Assembly: GCA_964596325.1 (NCBI GenBank)
Contig: CAZQSQ010000001.1
Coordinates: 1-64,000, forward strand
Direction of reading: 5' to 3'
Source: JBAZJI01 sp964596325
GTDB lineage: Bacteria; Patescibacteriota; Minisyncoccia; Minisyncoccales; JAGOPM01
DNA length: 64,000 nt
Below the pieces are notes generated by a model that was not told the origin of the DNA, did no database searches, and saw only the letters and a program-made list of their open reading frames with translations. How positions within the stretch are numbered: the first letter of the stretch is position 1; each line of letters opens with the position of its first letter. Position numbers and translations under genes: made by a program. Shown here piece by piece: positions 1-8,064 of this stretch.

Positions 1-468
1 TCAGTCAATTTTTTTGATTTCGTATTCAATCTTGCCCTTCGGCGCATTGAAATCGGCAATGTCCCCTTTTCTTTTTCCCATCAAAGCTTTACCCAGCGGG
101 CTCTCCAAAGATATTTTCCCTTCGACCATATTGGCCTCGGCCGCTCCGACAATAATATACGTCTCCGTGCCTTCCGCTTTTGGCTTTACGCGCTGAACAG
201 TTACCTTTGTGCCAATCTGTACAGAACCTCTGTCGCCTTCCATTTTCTCCACGATTACGGCATTACGCAGTATTTCTTCCAAATCAACTATGCGGCCCTC
301 CAAAAAGCTCTGGTCTTCCTTGGCCTGATGATAGTCGGCATTTTCTGACAAATCGCCATAAGAAATCGCCTTCTTTAGGCGGTTGGCAATCTCGACGCGC
401 TGTCCTTTTAGTTCCTCTAACTCTTTCTTAAGTTTTTCGAAACCTTCTTTGGTTAACTGTTTTGTCAT
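1..468 (-). CDS. greA: Transcription elongation factor GreA
   Basis: The 155-residue product is a full-length GreA, which rescues backtracked RNA polymerase by stimulating cleavage of the nascent transcript. The N-terminal coiled coil (about 1-75) carries the acidic tip GDLSENADY at residues 38-46, and the C-terminal FKBP-like domain runs from about 80 to 155. The stop codon TGA lies at the very edge of the window, so the gene is complete. No Shine-Dalgarno sequence precedes the ATG. A promoter with TTGACA and TATTAT lies just upstream, giving a leader of only about 11 nt. Confidence 0.97.
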   Translation of the reverse strand: MTKQLTKEGFEKLKKELEELKGQRVEIANRLKKAISYGDLSENADYHQAKEDQSFLEGRIVDLEEILRNAVIVEKMEGDRGSVQIGTKVTVQRVKPKAEGTETYIIVGAAEANMVEGKISLESPLGKALMGKRKGDIADFNAPKGKIEYEIKKID

Positions 469-485
469 GTAGTTAAATCACAATA

Positions 486-513
486 ATAATACGGACTAAT
501 AGTCGCTTGTCAA
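486..513 (-). promoter_or_regulatory. greA promoter
   Basis: On the minus strand TTGACA (508-513) and TATTAT (486-491) are 16 nt apart, and transcription would start about 11 nt before the greA ATG. Confidence 0.6.
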
Positions 514-643
514 TCAAACTATCCACATTGTTAGTATCTTAAAAAATATTTTTTGATTGTGTCAATCTATACAAATAAATATCTAATGCTACGCTATATA
601 AGATTAAAAATCCTTAAAAAACCATATAGAAAGAGGTGATTTG

Positions 644-2779
644 ATGTTGAGTATGACTGCTTGGTATTGGCTTGGTTTAGCGATGTGCCTTATTGGCTTT
701 GCCGCGGCTTTTAACCATTATGTCAATGTTCGTTGGCGAGAAAAGTTCCTAGCAAGAAAGAAAAAGAAAGGGAAAAACTTCTCCCAGGAGGAGATGATTC
801 CGCCTACAGTGGCGGACAAAATCGAACTTGCGGGGCGTCTTATTCGTAAGGGCGCATGGAGCTTTATCGGCACCCAATATTCCGTATTGGGCGGAACGGC
901 AATAGCTTTTGCCATTGCGATCGGATTCTTTATTAAAGATCCGACTCCGGCGATTTGGTTTTTCGGCGGATGCCTTGCATCTTCCGTGGCCGGAGTTTTT
1001 GGCATGCACACAAGCACGCATACCAACCACCAGGCAGCCAAAGCTTCGCTGAACGGATTGACTTCCGCCATGAGAGCTGCCTTCCCCGGTGGCGCGACTA
1101 TGGGCTTATTTGCCGTGAGTTTGGCTTTTGCCGGCTTATGCATAATTGGCATCATCTACCCCGAGCCGGAAAGTATTTTTACTTCCTTCTCTTTGGGTGC
1201 CACCCTGACTGCACTTTTCGCGCGTGCCGGCGGTGGAATGTTCACCAAGGGAGCTGATGTTGCGGCTGATCTTGTGGGTAAAATTGCTTTGGGCATACCC
1301 GAGGACAGCCCGAAAAACCCTGCGGTTTTGGCAGACTGGATTGGAGACATGGTTAATGACTGTGCAGGCATGGGGGCGGATCTTATCGACTCGCTTATTG
1401 CCTTCCTGTTCTCAGCCATTCTTCTATTCTTGCAAATTGCCGCGCATTTGGCGGCCTTCCCAATTATATTCATGATGGCAGGCCTCCTCGCTTCAGTTAT
1501 CGGCAGTTATATTGTTTCCAACTATCGCTTCGCCGATGATGAGAAAGCTAACCCAGCCAAAGCAATCAATGTCGGCACTTACAGTACTTACGGTATTTTT
1601 GCCGTTATTGCCTTTGTTGTCGTGCTTCTACTGCCTGTTGCTGATTGGAACACCAAATGGAGACTTTTGGCAGCCACTGGAGGTGGAATCTTTGTTGGAG
1701 TAGTTATCGGCCTAGTCACCGACTACTATAACAATGGCGCTTACAAGCCGGTTAGAGATACGGCCGAAGCCTGCAAGATTAGCCCTGCAACCGGAATGAT
1801 TAACAGCACGGTCATCGGGCAAAAAAGCGTTTTCATCCCCATGGTAGCCGTTGGATTAGCCGTGATTGGCGCATTCAAAATCTGCGAGCCTTTGGGCTTG
1901 GAATGGGGAATGCTTGGCGTTACCATGTGCGGAATGGGTCTTGTCGCTAATATCGGAATTATTTTGGCAGTTGATGCCTTTGGTCCGATTGCTGACAACG
2001 CCCAAGGCATTGGCTCATTTGCCGGTTTTAACGAAAAAGAGCTCTACGCAGCCAATAAAATCGATGAGCTTGGCAACACAACCGCCGCTTGGGGCAAAGG
2101 CTTGGTCATTCTACTGACTGCCATAACGTCGATAAACCTATTGATGGCAGTCATCACCCAGGGAGTCAAAACATTTGGCATGGCCGGTTTGTTCGGTGCG
2201 GATTTTACGATCGGCGGAATTGCCCTGATTGCCACCAAGATTATTGCTGGCGGTTTCATAGGCGCAGCTATTCCATGGATGTTCTCCGGTGAAGTCATGT
2301 CGCAGGTCAACAAAATTGCGTTGAAAATCTGCGACAACATTTTCAAGCAGACCAGAGATAATCCGAAAATTCTGGAAGGCACGGCCGATCCTGACTACAA
2401 CCCCCCGATAAAAATCGCAACTTATGGAGCGCTTACCAAACTTCTCTACCCAGCCATGATAATCCTTCTGGCTACAACGGCGTTGCGCTTCATCCCATGG
2501 TTAGGGCCACTGAGTATGCTTGGCTATCTTCTGGGCGCCCAATTCTCCGGAACGCCTTTGGCAATTTCCATGGCCAATACCGGCGGAAATGCGGACAATG
2601 GCAAGAAAATTTGCGAATCAGGCGAAATGGGTCCGGAACACGGCAAAGGCAGCCAAACCCACAAGAATGCCGTTGTTGGCGACACCGTCGGCGATCCGCT
2701 CAAGGATACCGGCTCACCATCCATCAATGGCGTCATCACTGCCATGAACCTCATCACACTCTTCTACTTCATGATCTAA
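644..2779 (+). CDS. hppA: Membrane-bound pyrophosphatase (ion pump)
   Basis: This multi-spanning protein of 711 residues couples pyrophosphate hydrolysis to H+ or Na+ export. ATG 644 is preferred over the in-frame TTG at 641 because AGAGGTGAT lies at a better distance from it. Numbering from the TTG, the substrate loop GGGMFTKGADVAADLVGK starts at 198, GNTTAAWGKG starts at 478, and GDTVGDPLKDT lies near the C terminus. Ala482, in the GNTTAA motif, is the residue found in the K+-dependent class (Lys in the K+-independent class). The usually invariant DNVGDNVGD motif reads DWIGDMVND at 232-240: all three Asp are kept but both Asn and the second Gly are changed. Which ion is pumped cannot be told. 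Confidence 0.95.
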   Translation: MLSMTAWYWLGLAMCLIGFAAAFNHYVNVRWREKFLARKKKKGKNFSQEEMIPPTVADKIELAGRLIRKGAWSFIGTQYSVLGGTAIAFAIAIGFFIKDPTPAIWFFGGCLASSVAGVFGMHTSTHTNHQAAKASLNGLTSAMRAAFPGGATMGLFAVSLAFAGLCIIGIIYPEPESIFTSFSLGATLTALFARAGGGMFTKGADVAADLVGKIALGIPEDSPKNPAVLADWIGDMVNDCAGMGADLIDSLIAFLFSAILLFLQIAAHLAAFPIIFMMAGLLASVIGSYIVSNYRFADDEKANPAKAINVGTYSTYGIFAVIAFVVVLLLPVADWNTKWRLLAATGGGIFVGVVIGLVTDYYNNGAYKPVRDTAEACKISPATGMINSTVIGQKSVFIPMVAVGLAVIGAFKICEPLGLEWGMLGVTMCGMGLVANIGIILAVDAFGPIADNAQGIGSFAGFNEKELYAANKIDELGNTTAAWGKGLVILLTAITSINLLMAVITQGVKTFGMAGLFGADFTIGGIALIATKIIAGGFIGAAIPWMFSGEVMSQVNKIALKICDNIFKQTRDNPKILEGTADPDYNPPIKIATYGALTKLLYPAMIILLATTALRFIPWLGPLSMLGYLLGAQFSGTPLAISMANTGGNADNGKKICESGEMGPEHGKGSQTHKNAVVGDTVGDPLKDTGSPSINGVITAMNLITLFYFMI

Positions 2780-2787
2780 TAAAGTAA

Positions 2788-2812
2788 AACCCGCCGGCTG
2801 GCGGGTTCTTTT
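2788..2812 (+). terminator. Terminator of hppA
   Basis: AACCCGCC and GGCGGGTT form an 8-bp stem with a 4-nt loop, followed by CTTTT. Confidence 0.8.
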
Positions 2813-2821
2813 AATAAATAT

Positions 2822-2850
2822 AAAAAAGCCCAATCTTTTTAGGATGGGCT
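2822..2850 (-). terminator. Terminator of the 75-residue membrane protein gene
   Basis: AGCCCA (2827-2832) pairs with TGGGCT (2845-2850); read on the minus strand the hairpin is followed by a T run. Confidence 0.75.
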
Positions 2851-2857
2851 ATGCTAT

Positions 2858-3085
2858 TTATTCCTTATGCGGTTGATGGCCAAAGATACCGATAACTACT
2901 CCGAGAAGCGACATGGCAATCAGAGTCGCAACGAAGGCTCCTATTCCTGGCCAAAATTGCCAAAAAAACATAATTGAGCCGGCGGTCAGCACCAGACCCG
3001 CAAAAAATGGCATGATGGGATATAACCAAGGACACCTCTCTTCATCCTTGATTAAAAATTCAGCAAATCTTTTTATCGGATTCAT
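2858..3085 (-). CDS. Small two-helix membrane protein
   Basis: I do not recognise this 75-residue protein. A short basic/acidic N terminus (MNPIKRFAEFLIKDEE) is followed by two hydrophobic segments, about 22-43 and 48-68, and a short hydrophilic tail ending GHQPHKE. AAAGGAGG lies 3 nt before the ATG, so the start is secure. The next gene upstream on the same strand (3120-3437) also codes for a small two-helix protein with the same kind of ribosome binding site, so the two may work together. Confidence 0.7.
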   Translation of the reverse strand: MNPIKRFAEFLIKDEERCPWLYPIMPFFAGLVLTAGSIMFFWQFWPGIGAFVATLIAMSLLGVVIGIFGHQPHKE

Positions 3086-3119
3086 TTGCCTCCTTTTTTT
3101 AGTTGGCGTAAATGGCGAA

Positions 3120-3437
3120 TTAATCTCCGCCTCTCCCGTTATTATCGAATTTTGCGCGCAACTTGTTCATATCACAATCAATCAGGGAATAGATAACCAC
3201 CCAAAAGAGAGATACTCCGCCAATGTACAGCGCTAGAGTAGTCAGCAAATCCCTCAAATTAAACATATTTAGCACAGCGAGGATTATTGATGCGATAATG
3301 CCCAGCATCACAAATATCAAAGCTGCTACCGAATATCTTATGCATATTACATGATCCCGATCGTATTTCTCAATAAGACTTTCTTGATAACTACTTATGA
3401 CTGTTGACCTATTTCCTTCTTTACCCATCCAAGACAT
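3120..3437 (-). CDS. Small two-helix membrane protein
   Basis: This 105-residue protein is not recognised. It has a polar N terminus of about 33 residues, two transmembrane segments (about 34-57 and 65-88) and a short tail rich in Asp, Asn and Gly. AAAGGAGG stands 6 nt before the ATG. It lies 34 nt upstream of the 75-residue membrane protein and may be cotranscribed with it. Confidence 0.7.
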   Translation of the reverse strand: MSWMGKEGNRSTVISSYQESLIEKYDRDHVICIRYSVAALIFVMLGIIASIILAVLNMFNLRDLLTTLALYIGGVSLFWVVIYSLIDCDMNKLRAKFDNNGRGGD

Positions 3438-3545
3438 CGTATCCTCCTTTAATTGCAGGGCATTTTCCCTTTTGCGGCAATGCCATAAACCGCTATGTTG
3501 TTAAAGTTGCTGTTTTGATTATAAACTAATACCGTGATTTGTCAA

Positions 3546-3575
3546 TAAAAAGTAAGAGCCCCTTAACGGGCTCTT
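3546..3575 (-). terminator. Terminator of the mreC-mreD-PBP2 operon
   Basis: AAGAGCCC (3554-3561) pairs with GGGCTCTT (3568-3575); on the minus strand ACTTTTTATT follows the hairpin. Confidence 0.8.
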
Positions 3576-3587
3576 TTGTGCGTAAAA

Positions 3588-5597
3588 TTATCTTAAGCTA
3601 GTTGTCGCCTGCGGTAAGCTCGATGTCTGCTGGCGTTGTTGGATAAGTTCGTTTACTTCTTCAAAAAGGATTTGCCGCTGGGCCGATGTGCTGTTCAAAT
3701 CATTGCTGCTAGTGGCCAAAATAGGCGCACTACTGCTTGGCGCTTCAGGGGCATTTTTCTTAGGCGAAAAATACCAACGCAAAATATCATAGCTTGTTTG
3801 CAGAATAAAAAATCTCTTTGTTGGCACTTCCTCGGCGACAATTACCAAAACAATTTCGGGGTTGTCATAAGGAGCAAAAATTTCTATCCAGGTATCATAA
3901 TGGTTGGGCCTGGGCACTTGAGCAGTACCGGTTTTGGCCGCGGAGCTAGTTGGCAGATAATCCAATAAATGAGCTGTGCCGGCTGGCGAGACAACGGTTT
4001 GGCGCATCCCCTCGCGCACTATTCTCAAATAATCACTGGGCGCGATATCACTTTTTATGGCCTCAGGTTTAATTTCTTGAATTACCTTTTTTTCTTCATC
4101 GACAATCTTGGTAACAACATGTGGCCGATAGTATGTGCCGCCATTGGCAATAGCCCCCACTCCGGCCGCCATTTGCAAAGGCGTAACCTGCAAATAACCC
4201 TGCCCAATAGACATATTATAAGTATCGCCCAAGCTCCAACGGCTCTTAAGTTTTTCTTCCTTCCACTGTGGACTTGGCAAAATCCCCTCTTGCTCACCCG
4301 GCAAATCAATACCGGTTGTTTGGCCGAAATTAAACTTCTCTAGATAATCAATAAATTTTTGCGCCCCCATTCCTTTGATGTTTTGATAGCCGCCAGAAAC
4401 AATGTAAAAAAATGGGTTAACCGATTCGGCAATGGCACGCTTAACATTGCTTGAACCATGGAATTTCCAATCTACAAAACATTGCTGGCCTCCGGAATAT
4501 TTATTGGCAATGCAAATATCCAAAGGGCAATATATGGAAGTATTTTCTTTAATAATATTATTCTCAAGTGCCGCCAAAGCAACAAAAGGCTTGATTGTTG
4601 AGCCGCTGGGATACTGTCCGGAAATTGCCCGGTTCATAAAAGGGCTATGCTTGTTTTGCTGTAATTTTTCCCATTCGTCGTTTTTTACCCCCAAAGTAAA
4701 AATGTTATTATCGTACCCGGGCAAAGACACCAAGGCTAAAACTTCGCCCGTACGCGGATCAAGCGCCACGGCCGCGGCAGAAACTGCCCCGCTAGCTTCC
4801 AGGGCGGGCTTTAATTCGTCTACTATTTTTTTTTGCAAATCAGCATCAATGCCCAAGACTAGCGAACAGCCCGGCTCGGGATAGGCATCAATAGTCTGGG
4901 AAACAGCCTCATTTTTAGCATTACGTTCGATACGAATTTTAGCCTCTTTGGGATCCAAAGTGCTATTATACTGCCACTCTAGGCCATCGCCCTTGCCATC
5001 CTCGCGCCGATAACCGATAAGGTGGCTCATGTAAAGCCCATCCTCATATTTACGCGTTACATCGTTATTAATCCGGCAGCCTGGCAGCTCAGTTAAACGC
5101 AAGTGCATGGCCACTACCTGCGCTTGGTTCATATTTTTGGCAATAATCAAAGCATTGTCGCGCTCCTTGATTTCCTTTTTCAAATCCTCCGGCTCTTTTC
5201 CTAAATGCGGGGCGATTAGTTTCAAATAATCATCGCGAAAAAATTGTTTTTCGCAAACCAAATCAAATTTGGAAGTATTATAAATTAGCTGCTTGCCATT
5301 GCGGTCATACATCACTCCGCGCGAGGCTTGTGCCTGCTTAAAAGTAAATTGGTTGCGGTCCGAAAGGCCTTTATATTTCCCGAAACCGGCTATTTGCAGC
5401 TGCACGGCTCTAATCGAAAGAACAATAAAGCAAATAACGAAGATTGCCATAACCGCCCTTAGGATAAAATGTGAGATAGGCACTTCAAAACGGCCCATCT
5501 CCACTTCGTGGCGCATGGACAAAGAGTCTAAAAGGATTTCCTGTGGCTCCAAATCCTTTTCAGAATGTGGTCTTGTTACGAATAAATCCGAATCCAT
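3588..5597 (-). CDS. mrdA: Penicillin-binding protein 2 (transpeptidase)
   Basis: This 669-residue class B PBP cross-links peptidoglycan during side-wall growth. One transmembrane helix (about 44-65) is followed by the dimerisation/pedestal region and the transpeptidase domain. The three active-site motifs are intact: S333-T-I-K336, S392-V-N394 and K555-T-G. The C-terminal tail (about 600-669) is rich in Ser, Gln and Ala and is probably disordered. The ATG at 5597 overlaps the end of mreD by 38 nt, consistent with translational coupling. No rodA follows, unlike many mre operons. Confidence 0.95.
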   Translation of the reverse strand: MDSDLFVTRPHSEKDLEPQEILLDSLSMRHEVEMGRFEVPISHFILRAVMAIFVICFIVLSIRAVQLQIAGFGKYKGLSDRNQFTFKQAQASRGVMYDRNGKQLIYNTSKFDLVCEKQFFRDDYLKLIAPHLGKEPEDLKKEIKERDNALIIAKNMNQAQVVAMHLRLTELPGCRINNDVTRKYEDGLYMSHLIGYRREDGKGDGLEWQYNSTLDPKEAKIRIERNAKNEAVSQTIDAYPEPGCSLVLGIDADLQKKIVDELKPALEASGAVSAAAVALDPRTGEVLALVSLPGYDNNIFTLGVKNDEWEKLQQNKHSPFMNRAISGQYPSGSTIKPFVALAALENNIIKENTSIYCPLDICIANKYSGGQQCFVDWKFHGSSNVKRAIAESVNPFFYIVSGGYQNIKGMGAQKFIDYLEKFNFGQTTGIDLPGEQEGILPSPQWKEEKLKSRWSLGDTYNMSIGQGYLQVTPLQMAAGVGAIANGGTYYRPHVVTKIVDEEKKVIQEIKPEAIKSDIAPSDYLRIVREGMRQTVVSPAGTAHLLDYLPTSSAAKTGTAQVPRPNHYDTWIEIFAPYDNPEIVLVIVAEEVPTKRFFILQTSYDILRWYFSPKKNAPEAPSSSAPILATSSNDLNSTSAQRQILFEEVNELIQQRQQTSSLPQATTSLR

Positions 5598-6057
5598 AAT
5601 CCATTATGATAAATGCCCCTAAGGTACAAAAAAAATTAACTGCGAAATTTGTGCCCAAGCGCGCGAAATTATTGGCTTGGAATAAATTTTGAAAATTATA
5701 GCCAAGCATTAAGGGTTCCAAAGCAAAATAAGAAACAAAAAATACTAAACCAAAAACTAAGTAAAACCAGAAGCCGGGCTCAAAAGCCTCGCGCAAGCGC
5801 TTTAGGGCAAGGGCAAGAAGGAAAAATAAAACCGTGCAAACTCCGAACTTGGCAGCAAACAGCAAATCCCAAACTGCTCCGGCAAAAAAGGCAAAATATG
5901 GCGCCTCAAACTGCGAAGGAGATTCGGTGAAAATCAAAACCACCAACAAAATCAAAAAGAAATTCGGCACATAACCGTATACGGAAATGCGGTTAAAAAA
6001 ACTGACTTGCAGTATAGCCGAAAAAAACAGCAATAAATATTTAGAAATCGTGCTCAT
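5560..6057 (-). CDS. mreD: Rod shape-determining protein MreD
   Basis: A 165-residue, very hydrophobic protein with about five membrane segments, in the MreD position between mreC and PBP2. I chose the ATG at 6057 because it follows the mreC stop after one base (TAA-C-ATG), a typical coupling arrangement; the open frame extends 39 codons further upstream inside mreC. MreD is the integral membrane part of the elongasome. Family assignment rests on size, hydropathy and gene order more than on motifs. Confidence 0.85.
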   Translation of the reverse strand: MSTISKYLLLFFSAILQVSFFNRISVYGYVPNFFLILLVVLIFTESPSQFEAPYFAFFAGAVWDLLFAAKFGVCTVLFFLLALALKRLREAFEPGFWFYLVFGLVFFVSYFALEPLMLGYNFQNLFQANNFARLGTNFAVNFFCTLGAFIIMDYGFGFIRNKTTF

Positions 6058-6058
6058 G

Positions 6059-6841
6059 TTATTTGGGTGCCACCAAAAATACATAATCCGAACCGGTAAA
6101 ACGGTAATCGGAAGACACTTCAACGGTCGGCACCGGATCAGTGTCGTTTTTTTTGAATTTAGAAATCTTGCCAACCAGCAAACCCTCGGGGAAAATCCCC
6201 CCTGTTAAGGTTGATACCAGAATATCTCCCTCGTGGAAAGCTTTGTCGGCCGGGGCGAACTCCAACCCCATTAAACCATTTCCTTTGCCACGGACCACGA
6301 CTTCCAAACCGGAAGTGGCAACCTTGGCATTAAAAAGCGGAAAAGACGTATTACTAATCATATCGACACTGGAGTAGCTGGAATAAACTTCACCTACGCG
6401 GCCAATAAGTATATTTTCCGGAGTAATAACGGCCATGCCTTTCAGGACTCCATGGATTTCGCCTTTATTAACCAACAAAGTATCGGTTTGGGGATTTTTC
6501 AAAATGGTTTTGGCGGAAATCACATTGAGCTTTTTTTCCAAGTTCAGCTGCATCCCCTCGCGCAAAGATTCATTTTCTCGGCGAATTTCCTGTAATTGGG
6601 CCAACTCAGCTTCTAGCGAGGCGACTTTCAAGCGCAAAATACCATTTTCGCGTTGAAAATTGCCTGCATTAAAAAAGTAATTTAAGCTGCCATTGACACT
6701 GTTAGCCAAAAAAGTTCCGGCCACTTGCAGCGGTGAGGTTGCAAAAATAAAAGCGCTTCGGATCGGCGACTGAAAAGTGTAAAGCAACAAAAATATGCCC
6801 AGTAAAAACAAATATTTATTTGTTTGGCTGTTGGCAACCAT
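6059..6841 (-). CDS. mreC: Cell shape-determining protein MreC
   Basis: A 260-residue bitopic protein: N-terminal transmembrane helix (about 9-26), coiled coil (about 62-100) and the beta-rich MreC core (about 105-260) with the NILIGRVGEV segment. MreC links the cytoplasmic MreB filament to PBP2. The gene heads the operon mreC-mreD-PBP2. mreB, which normally comes first, is absent; the neighbouring gene upstream is divergent and unrelated. There is no Shine-Dalgarno sequence before the ATG. Confidence 0.92.
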   Translation of the reverse strand: MVANSQTNKYLFLLGIFLLLYTFQSPIRSAFIFATSPLQVAGTFLANSVNGSLNYFFNAGNFQRENGILRLKVASLEAELAQLQEIRRENESLREGMQLNLEKKLNVISAKTILKNPQTDTLLVNKGEIHGVLKGMAVITPENILIGRVGEVYSSYSSVDMISNTSFPLFNAKVATSGLEVVVRGKGNGLMGLEFAPADKAFHEGDILVSTLTGGIFPEGLLVGKISKFKKNDTDPVPTVEVSSDYRFTGSDYVFLVAPK

Positions 6842-6908
6842 TAGTGCTAATTTACTATATTTCGAAAGGAATTACAAATATTATTATAGTATCGTTAAAA
6901 CTTTATAT

Positions 6909-6937
6909 TTGACTTTTTTCCAAATATATGCTATAAT
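6909..6937 (+). promoter_or_regulatory. Strong sigma-70 type promoter
   Basis: TTGACT (6909-6914) and a consensus TATAAT (6932-6937) are 17 nt apart. It drives the 123-residue membrane protein, whose AAGGAGG lies at 6947-6953. Confidence 0.8.
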
Positions 6938-6957
6938 TATAGTATTAAGGAGGACAA

Positions 6958-7329
6958 ATGAAAATCAGTGAGGCGTGGATCAGAACTTTGGGGAAATGGG
7001 TGAAATGGATTATGCGAATTGCCCCAATCTGCATATTTCTGGGAATAATTTACTTTGTCGCCTTCAAGCTCAGATATTTTACAAACACTTCGACAGTTCT
7101 CTGGCTATTGGATACCGGCGTGCGACTTTTTGGACTTCTCATTGCAATACTATTCTTCATCATCATTTTCAGCGCCGCCTTTTCCCTCTTGCGCAGCATT
7201 TTGGGTAAAGAGAAGGCTGACGCAATTCGCAACACGGCCGCCTCGCTTTATGAGGCGCCCAGTATCCCGATATTCAAAGCATGGGACGAAATTTTGGCTG
7301 AGGCCAAAGGACAGCGGATTAAAAAATAA
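6958..7329 (+). CDS. Two-helix membrane protein, unknown
   Basis: A 123-residue protein with a basic, amphipathic N terminus, two hydrophobic segments (about 19-38 and 56-82) and a cytoplasmic-looking C-terminal part of about 40 residues. I do not recognise the family. The consensus promoter and AAGGAGG four bases before the ATG predict high expression. The gene is monocistronic: its own terminator overlaps the stop codon. Confidence 0.75.
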   Translation: MKISEAWIRTLGKWVKWIMRIAPICIFLGIIYFVAFKLRYFTNTSTVLWLLDTGVRLFGLLIAILFFIIIFSAAFSLLRSILGKEKADAIRNTAASLYEAPSIPIFKAWDEILAEAKGQRIKK

Positions 7330-7343
7330 TCCGCTCTTGTTTT
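7313..7343 (+). terminator. Terminator overlapping the end of the 123-residue gene
   Basis: AGCGGATT (7313-7320) pairs with AATCCGCT (7328-7335), followed by CTTGTTTTATT. Confidence 0.75.
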
Positions 7344-7403
7344 ATTATCATTTTATGCTAAGCTATTAAAGTAGAAAAAATCATGGGCGGTTAGCTCAAC
7401 GGT

Positions 7404-7425
7404 AGTCCCGACTTGTCGGGATGAC
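7404..7425 (+). repeat. REP-like palindrome, copy A
   Basis: Core TCCCGACTTGTCGGGA with flanks AG and TGAC; lies within the first 89-bp unit. Confidence 0.85.
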
Positions 7426-7494
7426 GTGGAAGGGTTATGAACTAAGCGCAACATGTAGTAGATAAATTTTCATGGGCGGTTAGCTCAACGGTAG

Positions 7495-7594
7495 NNNNNN
7501 NNNNNNNNNNNNNNNNNNNNNNNNNNNNNNNNNNNNNNNNNNNNNNNNNNNNNNNNNNNNNNNNNNNNNNNNNNNNNNNNNNNNNNNNNNNNNN
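7495..7594. other. Scaffold gap (100 N)
   Basis: Exactly 100 N interrupt the 89-bp repeat array, as expected where an assembler cannot resolve identical tandem copies. The real length is unknown. Confidence 0.98.
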
Positions 7595-7647
7595 AACTAA
7601 GCGCAACATGTAGTAGATAAATTTTCATGGGCGGTTAGCTCAACGGT

Positions 7648-7669
7648 AGTCCCGACTTGTCGGGATGAC
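7648..7669 (+). repeat. REP-like palindrome, copy B
   Basis: Identical to the copy at 7404-7425; lies in the last 89-bp unit before the intact tRNA-Val. Confidence 0.85.
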
Positions 7670-7717
7670 GTGGAAGGGTTATGAACTAAGCGCAACATGT
7701 AGTAGATAAATTTTCAT

Positions 7718-7789
7718 GGGCGGTTAGCTCAACGGTAGAGCATTCGCTTGACGTGCGAAGGGTTAGAGGTTCGAATCCTCTATCGCCCA
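7718..7789 (+). tRNA. tRNA-Val (anticodon GAC)
   Basis: The 72 nt fold as a complete cloverleaf: acceptor GGGCGGT/ATCGCCC, D arm GCTC/GAGC, anticodon stem TTCGC/GCGAA with loop TTGACGT (anticodon GAC), and T arm AGAGG/CCTCT with loop TTCGAAT. The discriminator is A. CC follows, then GTG, so CCA is not fully encoded. The GTG start codon of the GIY-YIG gene begins 3 nt after the discriminator. Confidence 0.93.
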
Positions 7790-7796
7790 CCGTGAA
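7761..7796 (+). repeat. 36-bp direct repeat, left copy (tRNA-Val 3' end)
   Basis: T arm, acceptor strand and CCGTGAA of tRNA-Val. It recurs at 8075-8110 with a single mismatch, 314 bp apart, flanking the GIY-YIG gene like an attachment-site duplication. Confidence 0.85.
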
Positions 7797-8064
7797 ATAC
7801 TTCGTTTATATACTTGAGAGCATATCATCGGGTCGTTTTTACATAGGCACGTCAAGCGATTTGGCGCGCCGCCTAATCCAACACAACTCTGGCCAACAGC
7901 GATATACTAAGAAATTCATGCCGTGGAAACTCATTAAATCGTTCGAATTCTCAGATAAGTCCAGTGCATTAAAGTTTGAATATAAACTAAAGAGCCTAAA
8001 AAATCGAGAATATCTTCGGCGCGCCTACATAAACCTCAACGGTAGTCCCGACTTGTCGGGATGA
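7792..8064 (+). CDS. Small GIY-YIG nuclease
   Basis: The 90-residue product is a minimal GIY-YIG endonuclease domain: YFVYIL for the first motif, FYIGTS for the second, the Arg of LARRLIQHN, and the catalytic Glu in ALKFEYKLKS. The start is GTG at 7792, just after the 3' end of tRNA-Val. The last seven residues (GSPDLSG) and the stop codon are encoded by the tRNA/REP-derived sequence at the downstream end. A 36-bp direct repeat flanks the gene (7761-7796 and 8075-8110, one mismatch), so it looks like an insertion at the tRNA 3' end. It may be a homing-type nuclease; its target is not known. Confidence 0.85.
   Translation: MKYFVYILESISSGRFYIGTSSDLARRLIQHNSGQQRYTKKFMPWKLIKSFEFSDKSSALKFEYKLKSLKNREYLRRAYINLNGSPDLSG

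Larger units (their letters stand above)
7385..7717 (+). repeat. Tandem 89-bp repeats derived from tRNA-Val
   Basis: Two complete, identical copies (7385-7473 and 7629-7717) and two partial ones on either side of the gap directly abut the intact tRNA-Val. Each unit starts with the first 21 nt of the tRNA (acceptor strand plus D arm). A palindrome (TCCCGACTTGTCGGGA plus T) then replaces the 5' half of the anticodon arm. The sequence returns to a tRNA-like GACGTGGAAGGGTTA and ends in 34 nt unrelated to the tRNA. If the gap hides only the missing part of one unit, 34 bases are lacking, but the copy number is unknown. Confidence 0.85.

Noticed and set aside
7385..7717. CRISPR array
   Set aside because: The repeated units are identical over their whole 89-bp length, so there are no variable spacers, and no cas genes lie nearby.
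7718..7789. Group I intron in tRNA-Val
   Set aside because: The cloverleaf is continuous; the nuclease gene lies after the 3' end, not inside the tRNA.
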